From contig AP018040.2 of assembly GCA_002356435.2 (NCBI GenBank), positions 2,480,001 to 2,544,000 on the forward strand: a DNA stretch of 64,000 bases. The letters run 5' to 3'. The notes below the pieces were generated by a model, which saw only the letters and a list, made by a program, of their open reading frames with translations, had not been told where the DNA came from and searched no databases. The position numbers were made by a program, and so were the translations under genes. Below, one piece after another: positions 28,401 to 38,236 of this stretch; positions within the stretch are counted from its first letter, which is position 1, and the number at the start of each line of letters is the position of its first letter. This stretch comes from Petrimonas sp. IBARAKI (lineage in GTDB: Bacteria; Bacteroidota; Bacteroidia; Bacteroidales; Dysgonomonadaceae).

Positions 28401-28522
28401 TCCACGTTGGGATACTCGCGTACGGCCAGGCTGGTATATCCGATCACCCCGAAAATGATGATGATCAGCACCAACACCGTGGCTAAAACCGGACGATTTA
28501 TACTGAGTTCGGATAAGGTCAT
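25469..28522 (-). CDS. RND efflux pump permease (HAE1/AcrB-MexF type)
   Basis: 1017 residues, twelve-TM RND layout with two large periplasmic loops. The start LSELSINRPVLATVLVLIIIIFG, the proton-relay region VVLSVGLVVDDAIVVVENIY (TM4 Asp pair) and the C-terminal IGLVAKNGILIVEFSNQ are hallmarks. It exports drugs or other amphiphiles using the proton gradient. It lies 4 nt after the adaptor gene and overlaps the TolC gene, so all three are translationally linked. No local regulator gene is present. The substrate range cannot be inferred. Confidence 0.95.
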   Translation of the reverse strand: MTLSELSINRPVLATVLVLIIIIFGVIGYTSLAVREYPNVDNPIITVSVGYPGANAEVIENQITEPLEQNINGIPGIRSLMSQSSQGNSRITVEFELSVDLETAANDVRDKVSRAMRYLPRDADPPTVAKADADADPIMQVTVESPTRSLLQLSEIAELTVKERLQTISNVSAVEIWGENRYSMRLWLDPVRMASYNITPMDVKNALDRENIELPAGSIEGDHIEQSIRTMGLMQTPEEFNNMVIIEDDYRIVRFGDIGTAELDTENRKNILRRNGIPMVSCVIIPQPGANQIVIANEAALRIDQMRKDLPEDIKLDVAFDNTRFIRASISEVQTTVLVAFVLVVLVIFLFLRNTRVTLIPTLVIPISLIGTFFIMYLAGFSINVLSMLAVVLSVGLVVDDAIVVVENIYAKVEQGMSPRDAAVEGSKEIFFAVISTTITLVAIFFPIIFLEGMTGRLFREFSIVISGAVIISSFVALSFVPMLSSKLLKKKEKHDRIYEKTEKFFQGINAFYNRSLKAFLHRRWLIYPVIGVALVLIVVLWNTIPAEMAPLEDRSQIMIRTSTPEGATFEFTRDYTEGISRIADSVAWERESNITMIRGTFGMVRLVLPDIKERERSQMEVADALSAAVRNQTAARAFVQQQSTFGGRRGGMPIQYILQAPNIEKLQEFIPPFMEKVNQSPYFQMADVNLKFTKPETRIVIDRDKAALLGVSTRDIGQTLQYALSGQRMGYFYMNGKQYQVLGEINRQQRNTPLDLKTIYLKNSSGQMIQMDNLVKLEETVAPPQLYRYNRFNSATVSAGLAQGYSLGEGLEEMDRIAAEVLDETFRTALEGESRNFRESSSSLLFAFGLAIILIFLVLAAQFESFKDPFVIMLTVPLAVFGALLFMWLFGVTMNIYSQIGIIMLIGLVAKNGILIVEFSNQRQAAGMNKYDAVMGASIQRLRPILMTSISTILGLLPLAMATGEGANGRIAMGVAVVGGMLISTLLTLFVVPAMYMYLSTSRKSKTKENIEVQHV

Positions 28523-28526
28523 ACTG

Positions 28527-29645
28527 TTAGTCCGTTGGTTTGGAAATTATTTCTGAAATTTTTACCGGCAATCCATTTCTCAACTGCATCACACCGGTTG
28601 TAAGTAATGTATCTCCGGCAGATAGTCCGGAAAGCACCTGTACGGAAGATGCTGTCCGGTACCCTTTGGTTATCTCTACTTCCTGTGCCTGCCCGTTTTT
28701 ATAAATGTAGGCAATATCCCTTCCCATTTCGGTAATGCTTGAGATGCTCGGAATAACTATGGCATCGGGAATTTCGCTTATTAATGTCTGAATGGAGGCA
28801 GAAATGCCCGGTTTCAGCTTTCCGCCCGGATTAGCATAGCGTGCGCGGGCTTTCAACGTCAGCGTCTTGGGATCCAACTGCGATTCCACGGCATATACCT
28901 CAGCCTCATATGTCGTTAGGTCGTTGGCTACCGTAAAGGTTATTTTTGCTCCGGGAGGTATCTGACTGACTTGATTTTCGTTCATGGAGAATTCCAGCTT
29001 CAACGGCGAAATTTTCGTCAGTTTTGAAACGATCACTGCAGGTGATGCATATGCTCCCACACTTACCTGGCGCAATCCGATAACTCCGCTGAACGGCGCC
29101 CTTAACTCGGTTTGAGCAATTCTAGATTCAATCAGGTCGATATCGGCCTTCAACTTTTCCAGTTCAGTGGTTACCGTCTGATACGTCTCCTGGCTGATGG
29201 CATCTTTTTCGAGCAGTGTCCCCTGCCTGTAAACCCGATCCTGCGCCAAAGGAAGCTGCGTCTGAAGTTTTCTTAATTCGGCTTGTAAAGGGGCATCGTT
29301 TACCTTGGCGAGCAAGGCTCCCTGAGTAACAAACGACCCTTCTCGAAAATAAATATGGGTAATCTTACCGGAGGTTTCAAAAGTGAGGTCAACTTCTTCC
29401 TCGGGCAATAAAATGCCCCGGGCAATATAGAGATCACTTCGCAGGACCTGCGGTTGTAAGACCATGGCAGTCACACTCAACTGCTGCCTTCCTGCTCCTC
29501 CTCCGCCACCCCCTCTAGGCGGTCCCTGATTTTCTGTTTGTGGATTACCGGAAGAAAAAAGCGATTTTATTTTCGGGAAAAAAGCCATTCCCAAAATCAG
29601 TAAACCAATAACTGTAAATAGTGAAATTTTGGCGTTTTTTTTCAT
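28527..29645 (-). CDS. RND efflux periplasmic adaptor subunit (MFP/HlyD family)
   Basis: 372 residues. An N-terminal hydrophobic anchor (residues about 8-27) is followed by a Gly-rich low-complexity linker (PPRGGGGGGAGR). Next come the lipoyl half-motifs (SGKITHIYFREGSFVTQGALLAKV ... LRAPFSGVIGLRQVSVGAYASP), a helical hairpin between them, and beta-barrel/MP domains. It bridges pump and TolC. First gene of the three-gene operon. Confidence 0.92.
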   Translation of the reverse strand: MKKNAKISLFTVIGLLILGMAFFPKIKSLFSSGNPQTENQGPPRGGGGGGAGRQQLSVTAMVLQPQVLRSDLYIARGILLPEEEVDLTFETSGKITHIYFREGSFVTQGALLAKVNDAPLQAELRKLQTQLPLAQDRVYRQGTLLEKDAISQETYQTVTTELEKLKADIDLIESRIAQTELRAPFSGVIGLRQVSVGAYASPAVIVSKLTKISPLKLEFSMNENQVSQIPPGAKITFTVANDLTTYEAEVYAVESQLDPKTLTLKARARYANPGGKLKPGISASIQTLISEIPDAIVIPSISSITEMGRDIAYIYKNGQAQEVEITKGYRTASSVQVLSGLSAGDTLLTTGVMQLRNGLPVKISEIISKPTD

Positions 29646-29653
29646 TTTTCAGT

Positions 29654-29672
29654 CCAAATTTGGCCAAATTTA
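29654..29672 (-). promoter_or_regulatory. Candidate promoter/operator of the efflux operon
   Basis: Minus-strand TAAATTTG (29665-29672) fits a -7 box. It overlaps a tandem CCAAATTT repeat whose first copy forms the palindrome CCAAATTTGG (29654-29663). No good -33 was found. Confidence 0.35.
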
Positions 29673-29790
29673 GCGATTAAAAGCCACAACAAGAGGAAGC
29701 GGACGTTCTTTTTAGTCTTTTTTAAAATTCAAAATCGACAGACCGGACAAATCCATCGACGAAAATCAATAAATCAAACTCGAGAGCCCG

Positions 29791-29913
29791 CTAAATTTTC
29801 CTGGGTTTACAGGCTTGTTTTTCCTTCTTAACCTTTGCTCCACATTTCTTACAAACGTATTTCGGCTCTTTGGCTTCTTCAAAATCTTTTTCTTTGCAAG
29901 CAGTCTTGCCCAT
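29791..29913 (-). CDS. 40-residue Cys/Lys-rich mini-protein, possible zinc-ribbon half
   Basis: ATG 29913 to TAG 29791 gives 40 residues with cysteines at 6, 21, 24 and 35. The central YVCKKCGAKVKK is a rubredoxin-knuckle-like CxxCG and the rest is highly basic. Two pairs of thiols could bind one zinc. The reading frame is short, but the motif is strong and the Lys/Cys composition is unlike noise. It stands alone between the efflux operon and a lipoprotein gene. The function is unknown. A nucleic-acid or ribosome-associated role is only a guess. Confidence 0.6.
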   Translation of the reverse strand: MGKTACKEKDFEEAKEPKYVCKKCGAKVKKEKQACKPRKI

Positions 29914-30070
29914 ACAGATATTTTTTTACCCGATAAAACAGCCCAAAACCTGTTTTTGTTTTGAAAACCGAAATAATTAAGTTTTATCGGACAGCATATC
30001 CGAATCATGCCTGTTTTAGAACACAGTCTCTCCACAAGACATTTACAGATCTCATATTTAGCTGTATATA

Positions 30071-31351
30071 CTATTGATCAACAATAAACACATAAGCAGT
30101 AGCATCGGGTATACCCATCGCACCGTAATAAGTACCAATTTTTCCTTTTATTTTTACCTCTTTGCCCAGATTTCCCGGATTTGTTTTCAGATTCAAGTTA
30201 TCTCTGATTTCTCCCAAAGGAAGGGATACAGGAAATGTCTTTGCACCGATCGTTTCACCGGGTGATTCGGCTAAAGCGAGTGAAGTATCTTTAACTTTGG
30301 TGTTATTCGTCAGGTCGTTGGTAAAAGTACCGACGGTAGTGCCGGCATAACCACCCGCGATAAATCCTTTTACCCAAACCCCGCTTGACGGTGATACATT
30401 TCGGGCATCTTCAAGGGTATATGGATTTTCCAAGGTTCCCTCCCCCACGGGTTTATAGACCTTAAAATCTTTTGACACCGTTGCCGTTTCACCTGGCACA
30501 TCCAGCCAATTGGCGATGGTGGCCGTTGCGCTGAGCGGATAACGTGTATCCAACTCAATCGTATAGGTGTATTTATATCCCGACTTGAATGAGGTGATGA
30601 TTGTTGAGCTGTTCAAATCATAAACATAACCATATTCCCCGTTAATGATCTCCAGGGTTGCATCCGCCAGGCTTTCAGCAGGCAAGACAATGGCTTCGGC
30701 TGATGCTCCGTCGTCACTCATTCTCATTGCAATATCTCCTTTTGCTGAAGCTGTTTGCGACTTGTCCGCCAGGGAGAACACTCCCTGGGTATTGGTTCCT
30801 TTTATCGTTACTGCAGTGTTCATCAAAGCCGATCCGTCAATGGTTTTAAGATAAACGACCAGCTTCGATAACTGATGAGTGAAAGAGAGATCGACGGATG
30901 GAGAGTTCTTATTTAAATCTGTGGCATTGTCTGCATACAACAAGTCAATCGCAGACGGGTCAGTCTGATCAGTCACATCGACTGCATATTCAAAAGCCGC
31001 GCTAACAGTTCCGTGGGGGTAATAGGCAATAAAATCCACGTTTGTCCCGTCAATTGGAAACTTCACATCGTGTGAAACGGCAATAGGGTTGAAAGTTCCG
31101 TCGCCCTCCGTTACGTATTTCGCATTTTTTGCTCGAACGGATCCTTCGGTAAGCCCATTTCCGGCCGTAACCATATAAATCCCGATAGCATCCCCTTCAG
31201 TCCAGGTATCGTTAGAAACCCGTGTCCTCACGCCGTCAATGCAGGCATTCACCCTGATGCTTCTGTTTATGATTGAAAAATCGATTCTTTCGCCTTCACA
31301 GGCAAGTAAAAACGGAAGCATAAGAAATAAGAGCAGATGATTTGTTTTCAT
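30071..31351 (-). CDS. Fimbrillin-like (Mfa-like) lipoprotein with extra C-terminal DUF6359-like domain
   Basis: 426 residues. The lipoprotein signal ends FLLAC (Cys near 18). The region to about residue 290 looks like the fimbrillin-like fold (DGVRTRVSNDTWTEGDAIGIYM..., FIAYYPHGT, LSFTHQLSKLVVYLK, ATIANWLDVPG). The C-terminal 120 residues (GTLENPYTLEDARN...GVWVKGFIAGGYAG...EVKIKGKIGTYYGAMGIPD) look like an OB-fold-type DUF6359 module. An Arg site (VRTR, residue 44) lies where fimbrillins are cut. It stands alone, 9 kb from the fimbrial operon, so it may be an orphan surface adhesin. Confidence 0.75.
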   Translation of the reverse strand: MKTNHLLLFLMLPFLLACEGERIDFSIINRSIRVNACIDGVRTRVSNDTWTEGDAIGIYMVTAGNGLTEGSVRAKNAKYVTEGDGTFNPIAVSHDVKFPIDGTNVDFIAYYPHGTVSAAFEYAVDVTDQTDPSAIDLLYADNATDLNKNSPSVDLSFTHQLSKLVVYLKTIDGSALMNTAVTIKGTNTQGVFSLADKSQTASAKGDIAMRMSDDGASAEAIVLPAESLADATLEIINGEYGYVYDLNSSTIITSFKSGYKYTYTIELDTRYPLSATATIANWLDVPGETATVSKDFKVYKPVGEGTLENPYTLEDARNVSPSSGVWVKGFIAGGYAGTTVGTFTNDLTNNTKVKDTSLALAESPGETIGAKTFPVSLPLGEIRDNLNLKTNPGNLGKEVKIKGKIGTYYGAMGIPDATAYVFIVDQ

Positions 31352-31467
31352 AATTCTAAATACTTAAGTATTAAAGCAACAAGATAATAAGAGAAAGTGT
31401 TATTTCCAAAAAATGACCGCAATTTCTTTTGATTCAGGGAACAGAAAAAAATTTTACTTTTTTTGCT

Positions 31468-31475
31468 TATCTTTG
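31468..31475 (+). promoter_or_regulatory. -7 element of the ffh promoter
   Basis: TATCTTTG 25 nt before the ffh start. No clear -33 was found. Confidence 0.45.
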
Positions 31476-31500
31476 TATCCCAATAAAAAAAACAGGATAA

Positions 31501-32832
31501 ATGGCTATGTTCGAAAATTTAAGTGACAGACTGGAAAGGTCGTTTAAGATACTCAAAGGTGAAGGAAAGATCACCGAAATTAACGTTGCTGAAACGTTGA
31601 AAGATGTTCGCCGTGCCCTGCTCGATGCCGACGTAAACTACAAGACCGCCAAGGAGTTTACTGAAAGTGTCCGTCAAAAAGCCCTTGGGCAGGACGTGCT
31701 GACAGCAGTGAAGCCGCATCAGTTGATGGTAAAGATCGTTCACGATGAATTGGCCCTTTTAATGGGTGAAACCGCTATCGACATCAACATCAAAGGCAGT
31801 CCGGCTATCATTTTGATGTCTGGACTACAGGGTTCCGGAAAAACCACTTTCTCGGGGAAGCTTGCCAGCTTGCTGAAATCGAAACGGGGAAAAAATCCGC
31901 TTTTGGTTGCCGGCGACGTATATCGCCCTGCTGCCATTCAACAGTTGAAGATACTGGGAGAACAAATCGGCGTGCCGGTTTATTCCGAAGAAGAGAATAA
32001 GAATCCGGTTAAGATTGCTCAGAACGCCGTTCAGTATGCCAAACAACACGGTAAAGACCTGGTGATCATAGATACCGCTGGCCGGCTGGCTATAGATGAG
32101 GCGATGATGACGGAAATTACCGCCATCAAAAATGCAGTAAATCCGCAAGAGATACTGTTCGTGGTAGATGCCATGACCGGTCAGGACGCCGTGAATACGG
32201 CAAAAGAATTCAACGACCGGTTGGATTTCAACGGCGTTGTCCTTACCAAGCTCGACGGAGACACTCGCGGAGGTGCAGCCTTATCCATCCGTTCGGTGGT
32301 AAACAAACCCATCAAATTTGTAGGAACGGGAGAAAAACTGGATGCTATTGATGTTTTCCATCCGGAACGTATGGCCGATAGGATTCTCGGTATGGGTGAT
32401 ATTGTTTCGTTGGTTGAAAAAGCGCAGGAGCAATACGACGAAGAAGAAGCCCGCCGCTTGCAAAAGAAAATCGCCAAAAATCAGTTCGACTTCAACGATT
32501 TTATCGCACAGATTCAACAGATCAAAAAGATGGGCAACCTGAAAGACCTGGCTTCGATGATCCCGGGTGTAGGAAAACAGATAAAGGACCTGGATATCGA
32601 TGACGACGCTTTCAAAAACATCGAAGCCATCATCCGCTCCATGACTCCTCAAGAAAGGACCAATCCTGAGATTCTGAACGGAAGCCGTAGAGCACGTATA
32701 GCTAAAGGGAGCGGGACTAACGTGCAGGAGGTCAACAACCTACTCAAGCAGTTCGACCAGACCCGGAAGATGATGCGTGCAATGACATCAGGCGGAGGAA
32801 AGGCGATGATGAGAAACATGAGAAGAAGATAA
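31501..32832 (+). CDS. ffh: Signal recognition particle protein Ffh (SRP54)
   Basis: 443 residues. N-domain, then GTPase G-domain with [18 protein letters not shown] (G1), [20 protein letters not shown] (G3) and [15 protein letters not shown] (G4/G5). The Met-rich M-domain ends in [20 protein letters not shown]. It binds 4.5S RNA and signal peptides co-translationally. folD follows 21 nt later. The start [16 protein letters not shown] is canonical. Confidence 0.97.
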   Translation: MAMFENLSDRLERSFKILKGEGKITEINVAETLKDVRRALLDADVNYKTAKEFTESVRQKALGQDVLTAVKPHQLMVKIVHDELALLMGETAIDINIKGSPAIILMSGLQGSGKTTFSGKLASLLKSKRGKNPLLVAGDVYRPAAIQQLKILGEQIGVPVYSEEENKNPVKIAQNAVQYAKQHGKDLVIIDTAGRLAIDEAMMTEITAIKNAVNPQEILFVVDAMTGQDAVNTAKEFNDRLDFNGVVLTKLDGDTRGGAALSIRSVVNKPIKFVGTGEKLDAIDVFHPERMADRILGMGDIVSLVEKAQEQYDEEEARRLQKKIAKNQFDFNDFIAQIQQIKKMGNLKDLASMIPGVGKQIKDLDIDDDAFKNIEAIIRSMTPQERTNPEILNGSRRARIAKGSGTNVQEVNNLLKQFDQTRKMMRAMTSGGGKAMMRNMRRR

Positions 32833-32853
32833 AAGTCAAGGGACACAGGAGAT

Positions 32854-33732
32854 ATGCAATTAATTGACGGAAGAGCCGTAGCGGCACAAATCAAAAAAGA
32901 GATCGCCGAAGAGGTGGCACGGATCAAGGCACAAGGCGGAAAAACACCTCATTTGGCAGCGGTATTGGTTGGACATGATGGGGGCAGTGAAACCTATGTG
33001 GCCAGTAAAGTCCGCGCTTGCGAAGAAGTAGGGTTTCAATCGACCCTGATTCGTTACGAGGATGATGTTACCGAAGAAGAACTGCTCGCGTGCGTAGATC
33101 AGCTTAATAACGATGCCGATGTGGATGGATTTATTGTTCAGCTGCCGTTACCCGGCCATATTTCGGAAGGCAGGATCACGGAAGCCATCGATTACCGTAA
33201 GGATGTGGATGGATTCCACCCGGTCAATGTAGGCCGTATGGCCATCGGGCTCCCCTGCTTTCTTTCGGCTACCCCTTCGGGAATAATGGAACTCCTTAAG
33301 CGGTACGAAATTGAAACCAGGGGTAAGCATTGTGTAATTTTGGGCAGAAGCAATATCGTGGGCAAACCGGCCGCATTATTAATGATGCAAAAGGGATATC
33401 CCGGCGATTGTACAGTAACCGTGTGCCATAGCCGCACAAAAAACATCAAAGAAATATGTCTCCAGGCGGACATTATTATCGCGGCACTGGGTGTCCCCGA
33501 ATTTTTAAAAGCCGATATGGTGAAAGAAGGGGCTGTGGTTATTGATGTGGGTACAACCCGTGTTCCGAGTGACAAAACCAAATCGGGATTTAAACTTACC
33601 GGCGATGTTGCTTTCCATGAGGTAGCTCCCAAGTGCAGTTATATCACACCGGTGCCGGGGGGAGTCGGGCCGATGACCATTGTTTCCCTGTTAAAAAACA
33701 CCCTTCTAGCTGGAAAGAAAACGATAGTGTAA
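32854..33732 (+). CDS. folD: Bifunctional methylenetetrahydrofolate dehydrogenase / methenyl-THF cyclohydrolase
   Basis: 292 residues. Substrate-site [14 protein letters not shown] (catalytic Lys near 54), [12 protein letters not shown], the NADP-binding [17 protein letters not shown] and the C-terminal [20 protein letters not shown] are typical of FolD, which interconverts one-carbon folate states. Directly downstream of ffh, it is likely on the same transcript. Confidence 0.96.
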   Translation: MQLIDGRAVAAQIKKEIAEEVARIKAQGGKTPHLAAVLVGHDGGSETYVASKVRACEEVGFQSTLIRYEDDVTEEELLACVDQLNNDADVDGFIVQLPLPGHISEGRITEAIDYRKDVDGFHPVNVGRMAIGLPCFLSATPSGIMELLKRYEIETRGKHCVILGRSNIVGKPAALLMMQKGYPGDCTVTVCHSRTKNIKEICLQADIIIAALGVPEFLKADMVKEGAVVIDVGTTRVPSDKTKSGFKLTGDVAFHEVAPKCSYITPVPGGVGPMTIVSLLKNTLLAGKKTIV

Positions 33733-33818
33733 TGCGGTTAATATTTCACCCATTATCATTTTTTTCATTAAACTCAAAAAAAATAACAAAAAAAGGACAA
33801 TTTATTAAATATTTAAGC

Positions 33819-33826
33819 TATATTTG
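33819..33826 (+). promoter_or_regulatory. -7 element before the hybrid regulator gene
   Basis: TATATTTG about 118 nt upstream of the regulator ATG. The -33 is not clear. Confidence 0.4.
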
Positions 33827-33943
33827 CAGGTCGACAAGAATTGAAATAGTAAAATCACGGTTTGATCGTTGTTGGGTTGTTTAGGAATCAGCGTCTCTCA
33901 GTTACTGTACGTACTTTCAGTTTAACTCTAAGTAAGTGATATT

Positions 33944-36490
33944 ATGTCAATTATTCGCCTCTCATATCTCAGCTCATGCCTTATCGTCCTTTTGGCGGTT
34001 CTGAGCTCCTGCTACCAGGGGTCGGATTCGAAAAATAATTTCGATGTCAATCGACTTTCACTTCAGGATTCCATTAGCAAAATCAACCTGTCCATCAAAA
34101 AAATAAGAAACGACTCCAACAGCCTCCAGACTACATTGGAGCAGAGCCTGTCTTCAAACGACAAGATCAATCAATTGGTGCTCTACCGAAGCTTGGGAGA
34201 TCTTCACCTTAAAAATTTCCATTTTACAAGCGCTATCAAAAACCACGGGGAGTACCTTAAACTATCGGAAGAACTTGCCGACTCCCTTCAGATAGTAAAA
34301 GCACTGAACGTATTGGCCATCGATTACAGGAAATCCTACCAGATGGATAATGCCATACGGTATTCTTTTCGCGCACGAAAAACGGCCGACAACCTGCAAA
34401 ATTCGGACACCACGGTCCTCAGGGAAAAAGCCCTCTCGCTTAATGGAATTGGCTGGATATATTCCATGCTGGAATATCCTGACGAAGCCCTGAACTCCTT
34501 CAGGCAATCGCATCAATACGCCGAAAGGGCAAACCACACAGAACTGCTAGCCGACGGCTTAATGGGAATCGGCGTTGCATACCGGGATAAAAAGATGTAT
34601 GATTCGGCCAGGGTTTATTTCAATAAATCAGCCGATTTATTTATTGAAATAAATTCCAGGACAGGCCTTGGTTTAACATTTTTCTGCTTTGGACAGCTAA
34701 GTGCGAAGCAGGGCAGTTATCAGGAAGCACTCATTTTCCTGAACAATGCATACAACACATTGAAAGAAACAAGTGACAAATTAAACTGGATGGAGGTATG
34801 TTTTACTCTAGGAAATACATATAAAAAACTTTCCCAATACGCCGAAGCTGAAAAGTACCTTGTGGAAGGACTGGAAATTGCCAAACAGCTGAACCTGCCC
34901 TTTTACCTGAAGAATGCTTACTCCGATTTATCAGAGCTCTACTATTTACAAAACAGGCCGGCACTTGCCCAACAATACCATGTTGTATCGCACAGTTTCG
35001 ACAACCTGATTAACCGAAACGAAACACAAACCATTCTGTTCAATGCTTTTGCCGATTATGAAAAAGCGGAGAGCAAAAAACAACTCACAGGCCTGAAAAC
35101 GGTGTTTGATGCCAAAACGAATCAGCAAAGAATTCTCATTGTCGCCTTTATCGTAATAATTATACTGTTGATCCTCATTTTTCTGATTCACAACCGCTAC
35201 ACAACGATGAAAAAACAGAAAGAGAAATCGTTGGTGGAAATAACAAAATTGAAGTCCGACTTTTACACGAACATTACCCATGAATTTAAAACGCCCATAA
35301 GCATCATTATCGGGCTGGCCGAGAAACTGAAGAAAACGATAGGAGAAAGCAAATCGGCCCACAACCTGATAGACCTGGATATAATTGGAAGGCAATCCGA
35401 GAATCTCTTGTTTCTTGTTAACGAGATACTTACTGTTTCTAAAATTCAAACCCGGAACAGTATTCATTGGGTGAATGGGAACATCGTGAGTCATTTAAGG
35501 TATCTACACAGCTGTTATGTTGATTTTGCCGAGACAAAAAAAATAACCTACCTCTTCCACAGCAGTACGGATGAAATTATCATGGATTACTCCCGTGAAC
35601 AAATCAGGGTGATTGTCAACAACCTGCTGACGAACGCCATCAAGCATTGCACTGCCGGGAACAAGATACTCCTGATGGTAAGGGAAGACAAAAAACAAAA
35701 GAAATGCATTATTGAAGTGGCAGATAACGGCGAAGGCATAACCGCCAAAGACCTACCACACATATTTAAAACTTTCTATCAGGGAGAATCCGACCTGCGG
35801 GAGCAAATGGGGGTAGGAATCGGGCTTGCCTTCACAAAACAGGTCGTGGAAAGCCTGGAAGGAAAAATACAGGTACGCAGCGTACCCTTTAAAGAAACCG
35901 TTTTCACGGTAGAGATTCCTATTATCAACCATCACCGTGCATCGGGGAACCCGTTAGCAGAAGAAACGGTACCTCTGCCGCGTCGTTTCGAATACGACCC
36001 CTTGGAGTTAGAAGAAGAGAAGGAGGACTCCAGCAAGCCGTTGATTCTGATTGCAGAAGATAATCGCGACATGATCTTTTACCTGACTACCGTCCTTCGC
36101 GATGAATTCAATATAGTAGTGGCGCACGACGGCCAGCAAGCGATGGATTTCGCGGAAGAAAAAATTCCCGACCTCATCATTTCCGATTTAATGATGCCCC
36201 TAGTAGATGGCAATAAACTCTGCTCCCACACCAAAAATTCTGTTATGACCAGCCACATTCCTATAATCGTGCTTACAGCCAAAGCTTCTGATGAAGACAG
36301 AATTCAATTAACTAAAGCGGGAGCAGATGCCTATATGACTAAACCGTTCATTGAGGAAGAGCTTAAAGCGAAAATCAACCAACTCTTAAAAAGCAGGAAA
36401 GAATTAAGGGAAAAATACGGCCAGGTTGTTTTAGACAGTCAAAACGCCTCACCTGAACTGACAAACGATTCCAATTTCGAATTTTTGTAA
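33944..36490 (+). pseudogene. Hybrid two-component regulator (HTCS), 5' fragment truncated by IS21 insertion
   Basis: 848 codons remain. A signal-like hydrophobic start (LLAVLSSC) is followed by TPR-like helical repeats (about 55-390), one TM segment (about 396-418), and HisKA with ITHEFKTP (His near 446). Next are HATPase (N-box NLLTNAIKH near 560, VADNGEGI) and a receiver (LILIAEDNRDM near 700, phospho-Asp in ISDLMMP near 747, TKPF). In an intact HTCS an AraC-type HTH would follow. Here the frame meets a stop five bases into the IS element (…EFL-stop). The matching HTH lies beyond the element at 39105-39424. Restoring the frame gives 953 residues. The fragment could still make a kinase-receiver protein without DNA binding. 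Confidence 0.9.
36480..36485 (+). repeat. Left target-site duplication of the IS21-family element
   Basis: AATTTT, repeated immediately after the right end of the element at 39099-39104. A 6-bp duplication is within the range for IS21. Confidence 0.85.
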
Positions 36491-36504
36491 ACAGGAATCA
36501 AAAA

Positions 36505-36579
36505 TACAGTGAAAATGGGAATCCGACTACAGTAAAAACGGGAACAATTATACAGTGAAAATGGGAACAAAAGTACAGT
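36505..36579 (+). repeat. Left-end transposase-site array (period 23 bp)
   Basis: Four TACAGT units begin at 36505, 36528, 36551 and 36574, exactly 23 bp apart. The first three continue as (G/A)AAAA(T/C)GGGAA and the fourth is partial. Confidence 0.8.
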
Positions 36580-36613
36580 AATAAGTTGTATTAATTTTAT
36601 TAACCAGCGTATC

Positions 36614-38236
36614 TTGGCAGTCAAAACTAAAAAGGTTACAGCCATGGACGCAAAAAAGAAAGGACTTATTATTATGTATCACCAGATTCATTCACTTCGC
36701 AAAAACGAGGGCTTTTCCATTCAGCGGATTGCCGATTATCTTCAGATTAATTTCCGCACAGCAAGGAAGCTGCTCACCATGAGCGAGGAAGAGTTCGACA
36801 ATTTTATGGATAAGAAGTTTTCCAAACCCTGTCTGTTAGACCCTTATAAAGAATTTATCATTCGTTACCTGAAACAGTTTGAAGATGCTCCTGCATCCGT
36901 AGTTCACGATCGTATAAAAGAGCATTTTCCCTTGTTTCCAACTGTTGACCCCAAAACCGTGTACAATTACGTAATGCATCTGCGCAGGCAGCTGAACATC
37001 CCAAAGGTTACAGCCAGTGAGCGTCAATACTCGCCGGTACCTGATCTTGCACCGGGCGAACAGGCGCAGGTCGATTTTGGAGAGAAGAAGTTACGTACAA
37101 GTAATGGTGAATGGGTGAAAGTATATTTTTTCATTATGTTGCTTTGTTATAGCCGGCAAAAGTTTGTACTGTTTCGTGATTCTGCGTTTACATCCGATAG
37201 TGCCGCAATGGCACACGAACTGGCTTTCTCCTACTTTAAAGGGATCCCTCAGGAGATTGTTTATGATCAGGACAGCGTATTTTTGCATCGTGAGAATCTG
37301 GGTGATTATGTAATGACGGAAACCTTCAATAGCTACCAGTCCTCCCGTCCCTTCCGGGTTGTGTTCTGTCGTGCGGCAGATCCCCAGAGTAAAGGTAAAG
37401 TCGAGAATACGGTAAGGTATGTAAAGAATAATTTTTTGTTCCATCGCACCTTTGTTGACGTTAATCACCTGAATACCGAGGTTCTGAACTGGCTGGAGCG
37501 TACCGGCAATGCAATGGTACATAACACTACCAGACGGATTCCCCGGGAGCTATGGACAAGGGAACAACCCTACCTTATGACATGGTATCCGTTATTTCCA
37601 CAGACAAGAGAAGAAGGCCACCGGGTTTTAAAGACCAATACGGTTAAATATCGTGGCAACAGCTATTCCGTACCCTTTGGAACCTACAGGAACGATGAAA
37701 CCCGTGTACATCTCAAGGAAGATGGTTCCCTGTTAATCATCTCGGACCAAGGCGGACAAACCATTGCCAGGCATCAGGTGCCAGCCGGGGTTGGAAACAA
37801 TGTCATCAACAGCAATCATCGCCGGGACACATCTATCAAGCTGGACCAGTTACGTTCCAGGGTAAAGGACTTTTTTATGCACAGTTCGGCCATTCTTTGT
37901 TTTGTAGATCGTATTGATCAACGTTATCCCCGTTATGTGCGGGATCAACTCTGCACCTTGTTGGCATTGGCTGAAAGTTATGGAGCCGCAGCATCCGAAA
38001 AAGCCCTGGACTTTTGTGTTCGCAACGAATTGTTTAGTGCCAATGATTTCAAATCTCTGTTAGAAAGTACCAATAAAGTAAAAAAGACACCTGAAAAGGC
38101 CACCTTTAAACCACTTGGAGGGACGCAAACTCAACTACTGGCAAACATGGAGCCTGACAAGTCAAGGATCAGCGAATATGAATTAATCTTTAACCAGAAC
38201 ATCAGCAGCCATGAGCCAGTACATACCACAAATTAA
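36614..38236 (+). CDS. istA: IS21-family transposase IstA
   Basis: 540 residues (an internal ATG at 36644 is an alternative start). An N-terminal HTH (FSIQRIADYLQINFRTARKLL) precedes an rve/DDE integrase core. The acidic residues are seen in QAQVDFGEK, IVYDQDSVF and SKGKVENTVRYVKNNF. It catalyses strand transfer. It overlaps istB by 26 nt, the usual arrangement. Confidence 0.93.
   Translation: MAVKTKKVTAMDAKKKGLIIMYHQIHSLRKNEGFSIQRIADYLQINFRTARKLLTMSEEEFDNFMDKKFSKPCLLDPYKEFIIRYLKQFEDAPASVVHDRIKEHFPLFPTVDPKTVYNYVMHLRRQLNIPKVTASERQYSPVPDLAPGEQAQVDFGEKKLRTSNGEWVKVYFFIMLLCYSRQKFVLFRDSAFTSDSAAMAHELAFSYFKGIPQEIVYDQDSVFLHRENLGDYVMTETFNSYQSSRPFRVVFCRAADPQSKGKVENTVRYVKNNFLFHRTFVDVNHLNTEVLNWLERTGNAMVHNTTRRIPRELWTREQPYLMTWYPLFPQTREEGHRVLKTNTVKYRGNSYSVPFGTYRNDETRVHLKEDGSLLIISDQGGQTIARHQVPAGVGNNVINSNHRRDTSIKLDQLRSRVKDFFMHSSAILCFVDRIDQRYPRYVRDQLCTLLALAESYGAAASEKALDFCVRNELFSANDFKSLLESTNKVKKTPEKATFKPLGGTQTQLLANMEPDKSRISEYELIFNQNISSHEPVHTTN

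Noticed and set aside
26957-28486. 509-codon plus-strand ORF antisense to the RND pump gene
   Set aside because: Low-complexity His/Arg-rich translation with no motif. It is a frame shadow of a strongly supported pump gene.
29766-30035. 89-codon minus-strand ORF over the Cys/Lys mini-protein
   Set aside because: Overlaps the CxxCG-containing frame out of register. The shorter frame has the coherent composition and its own start.
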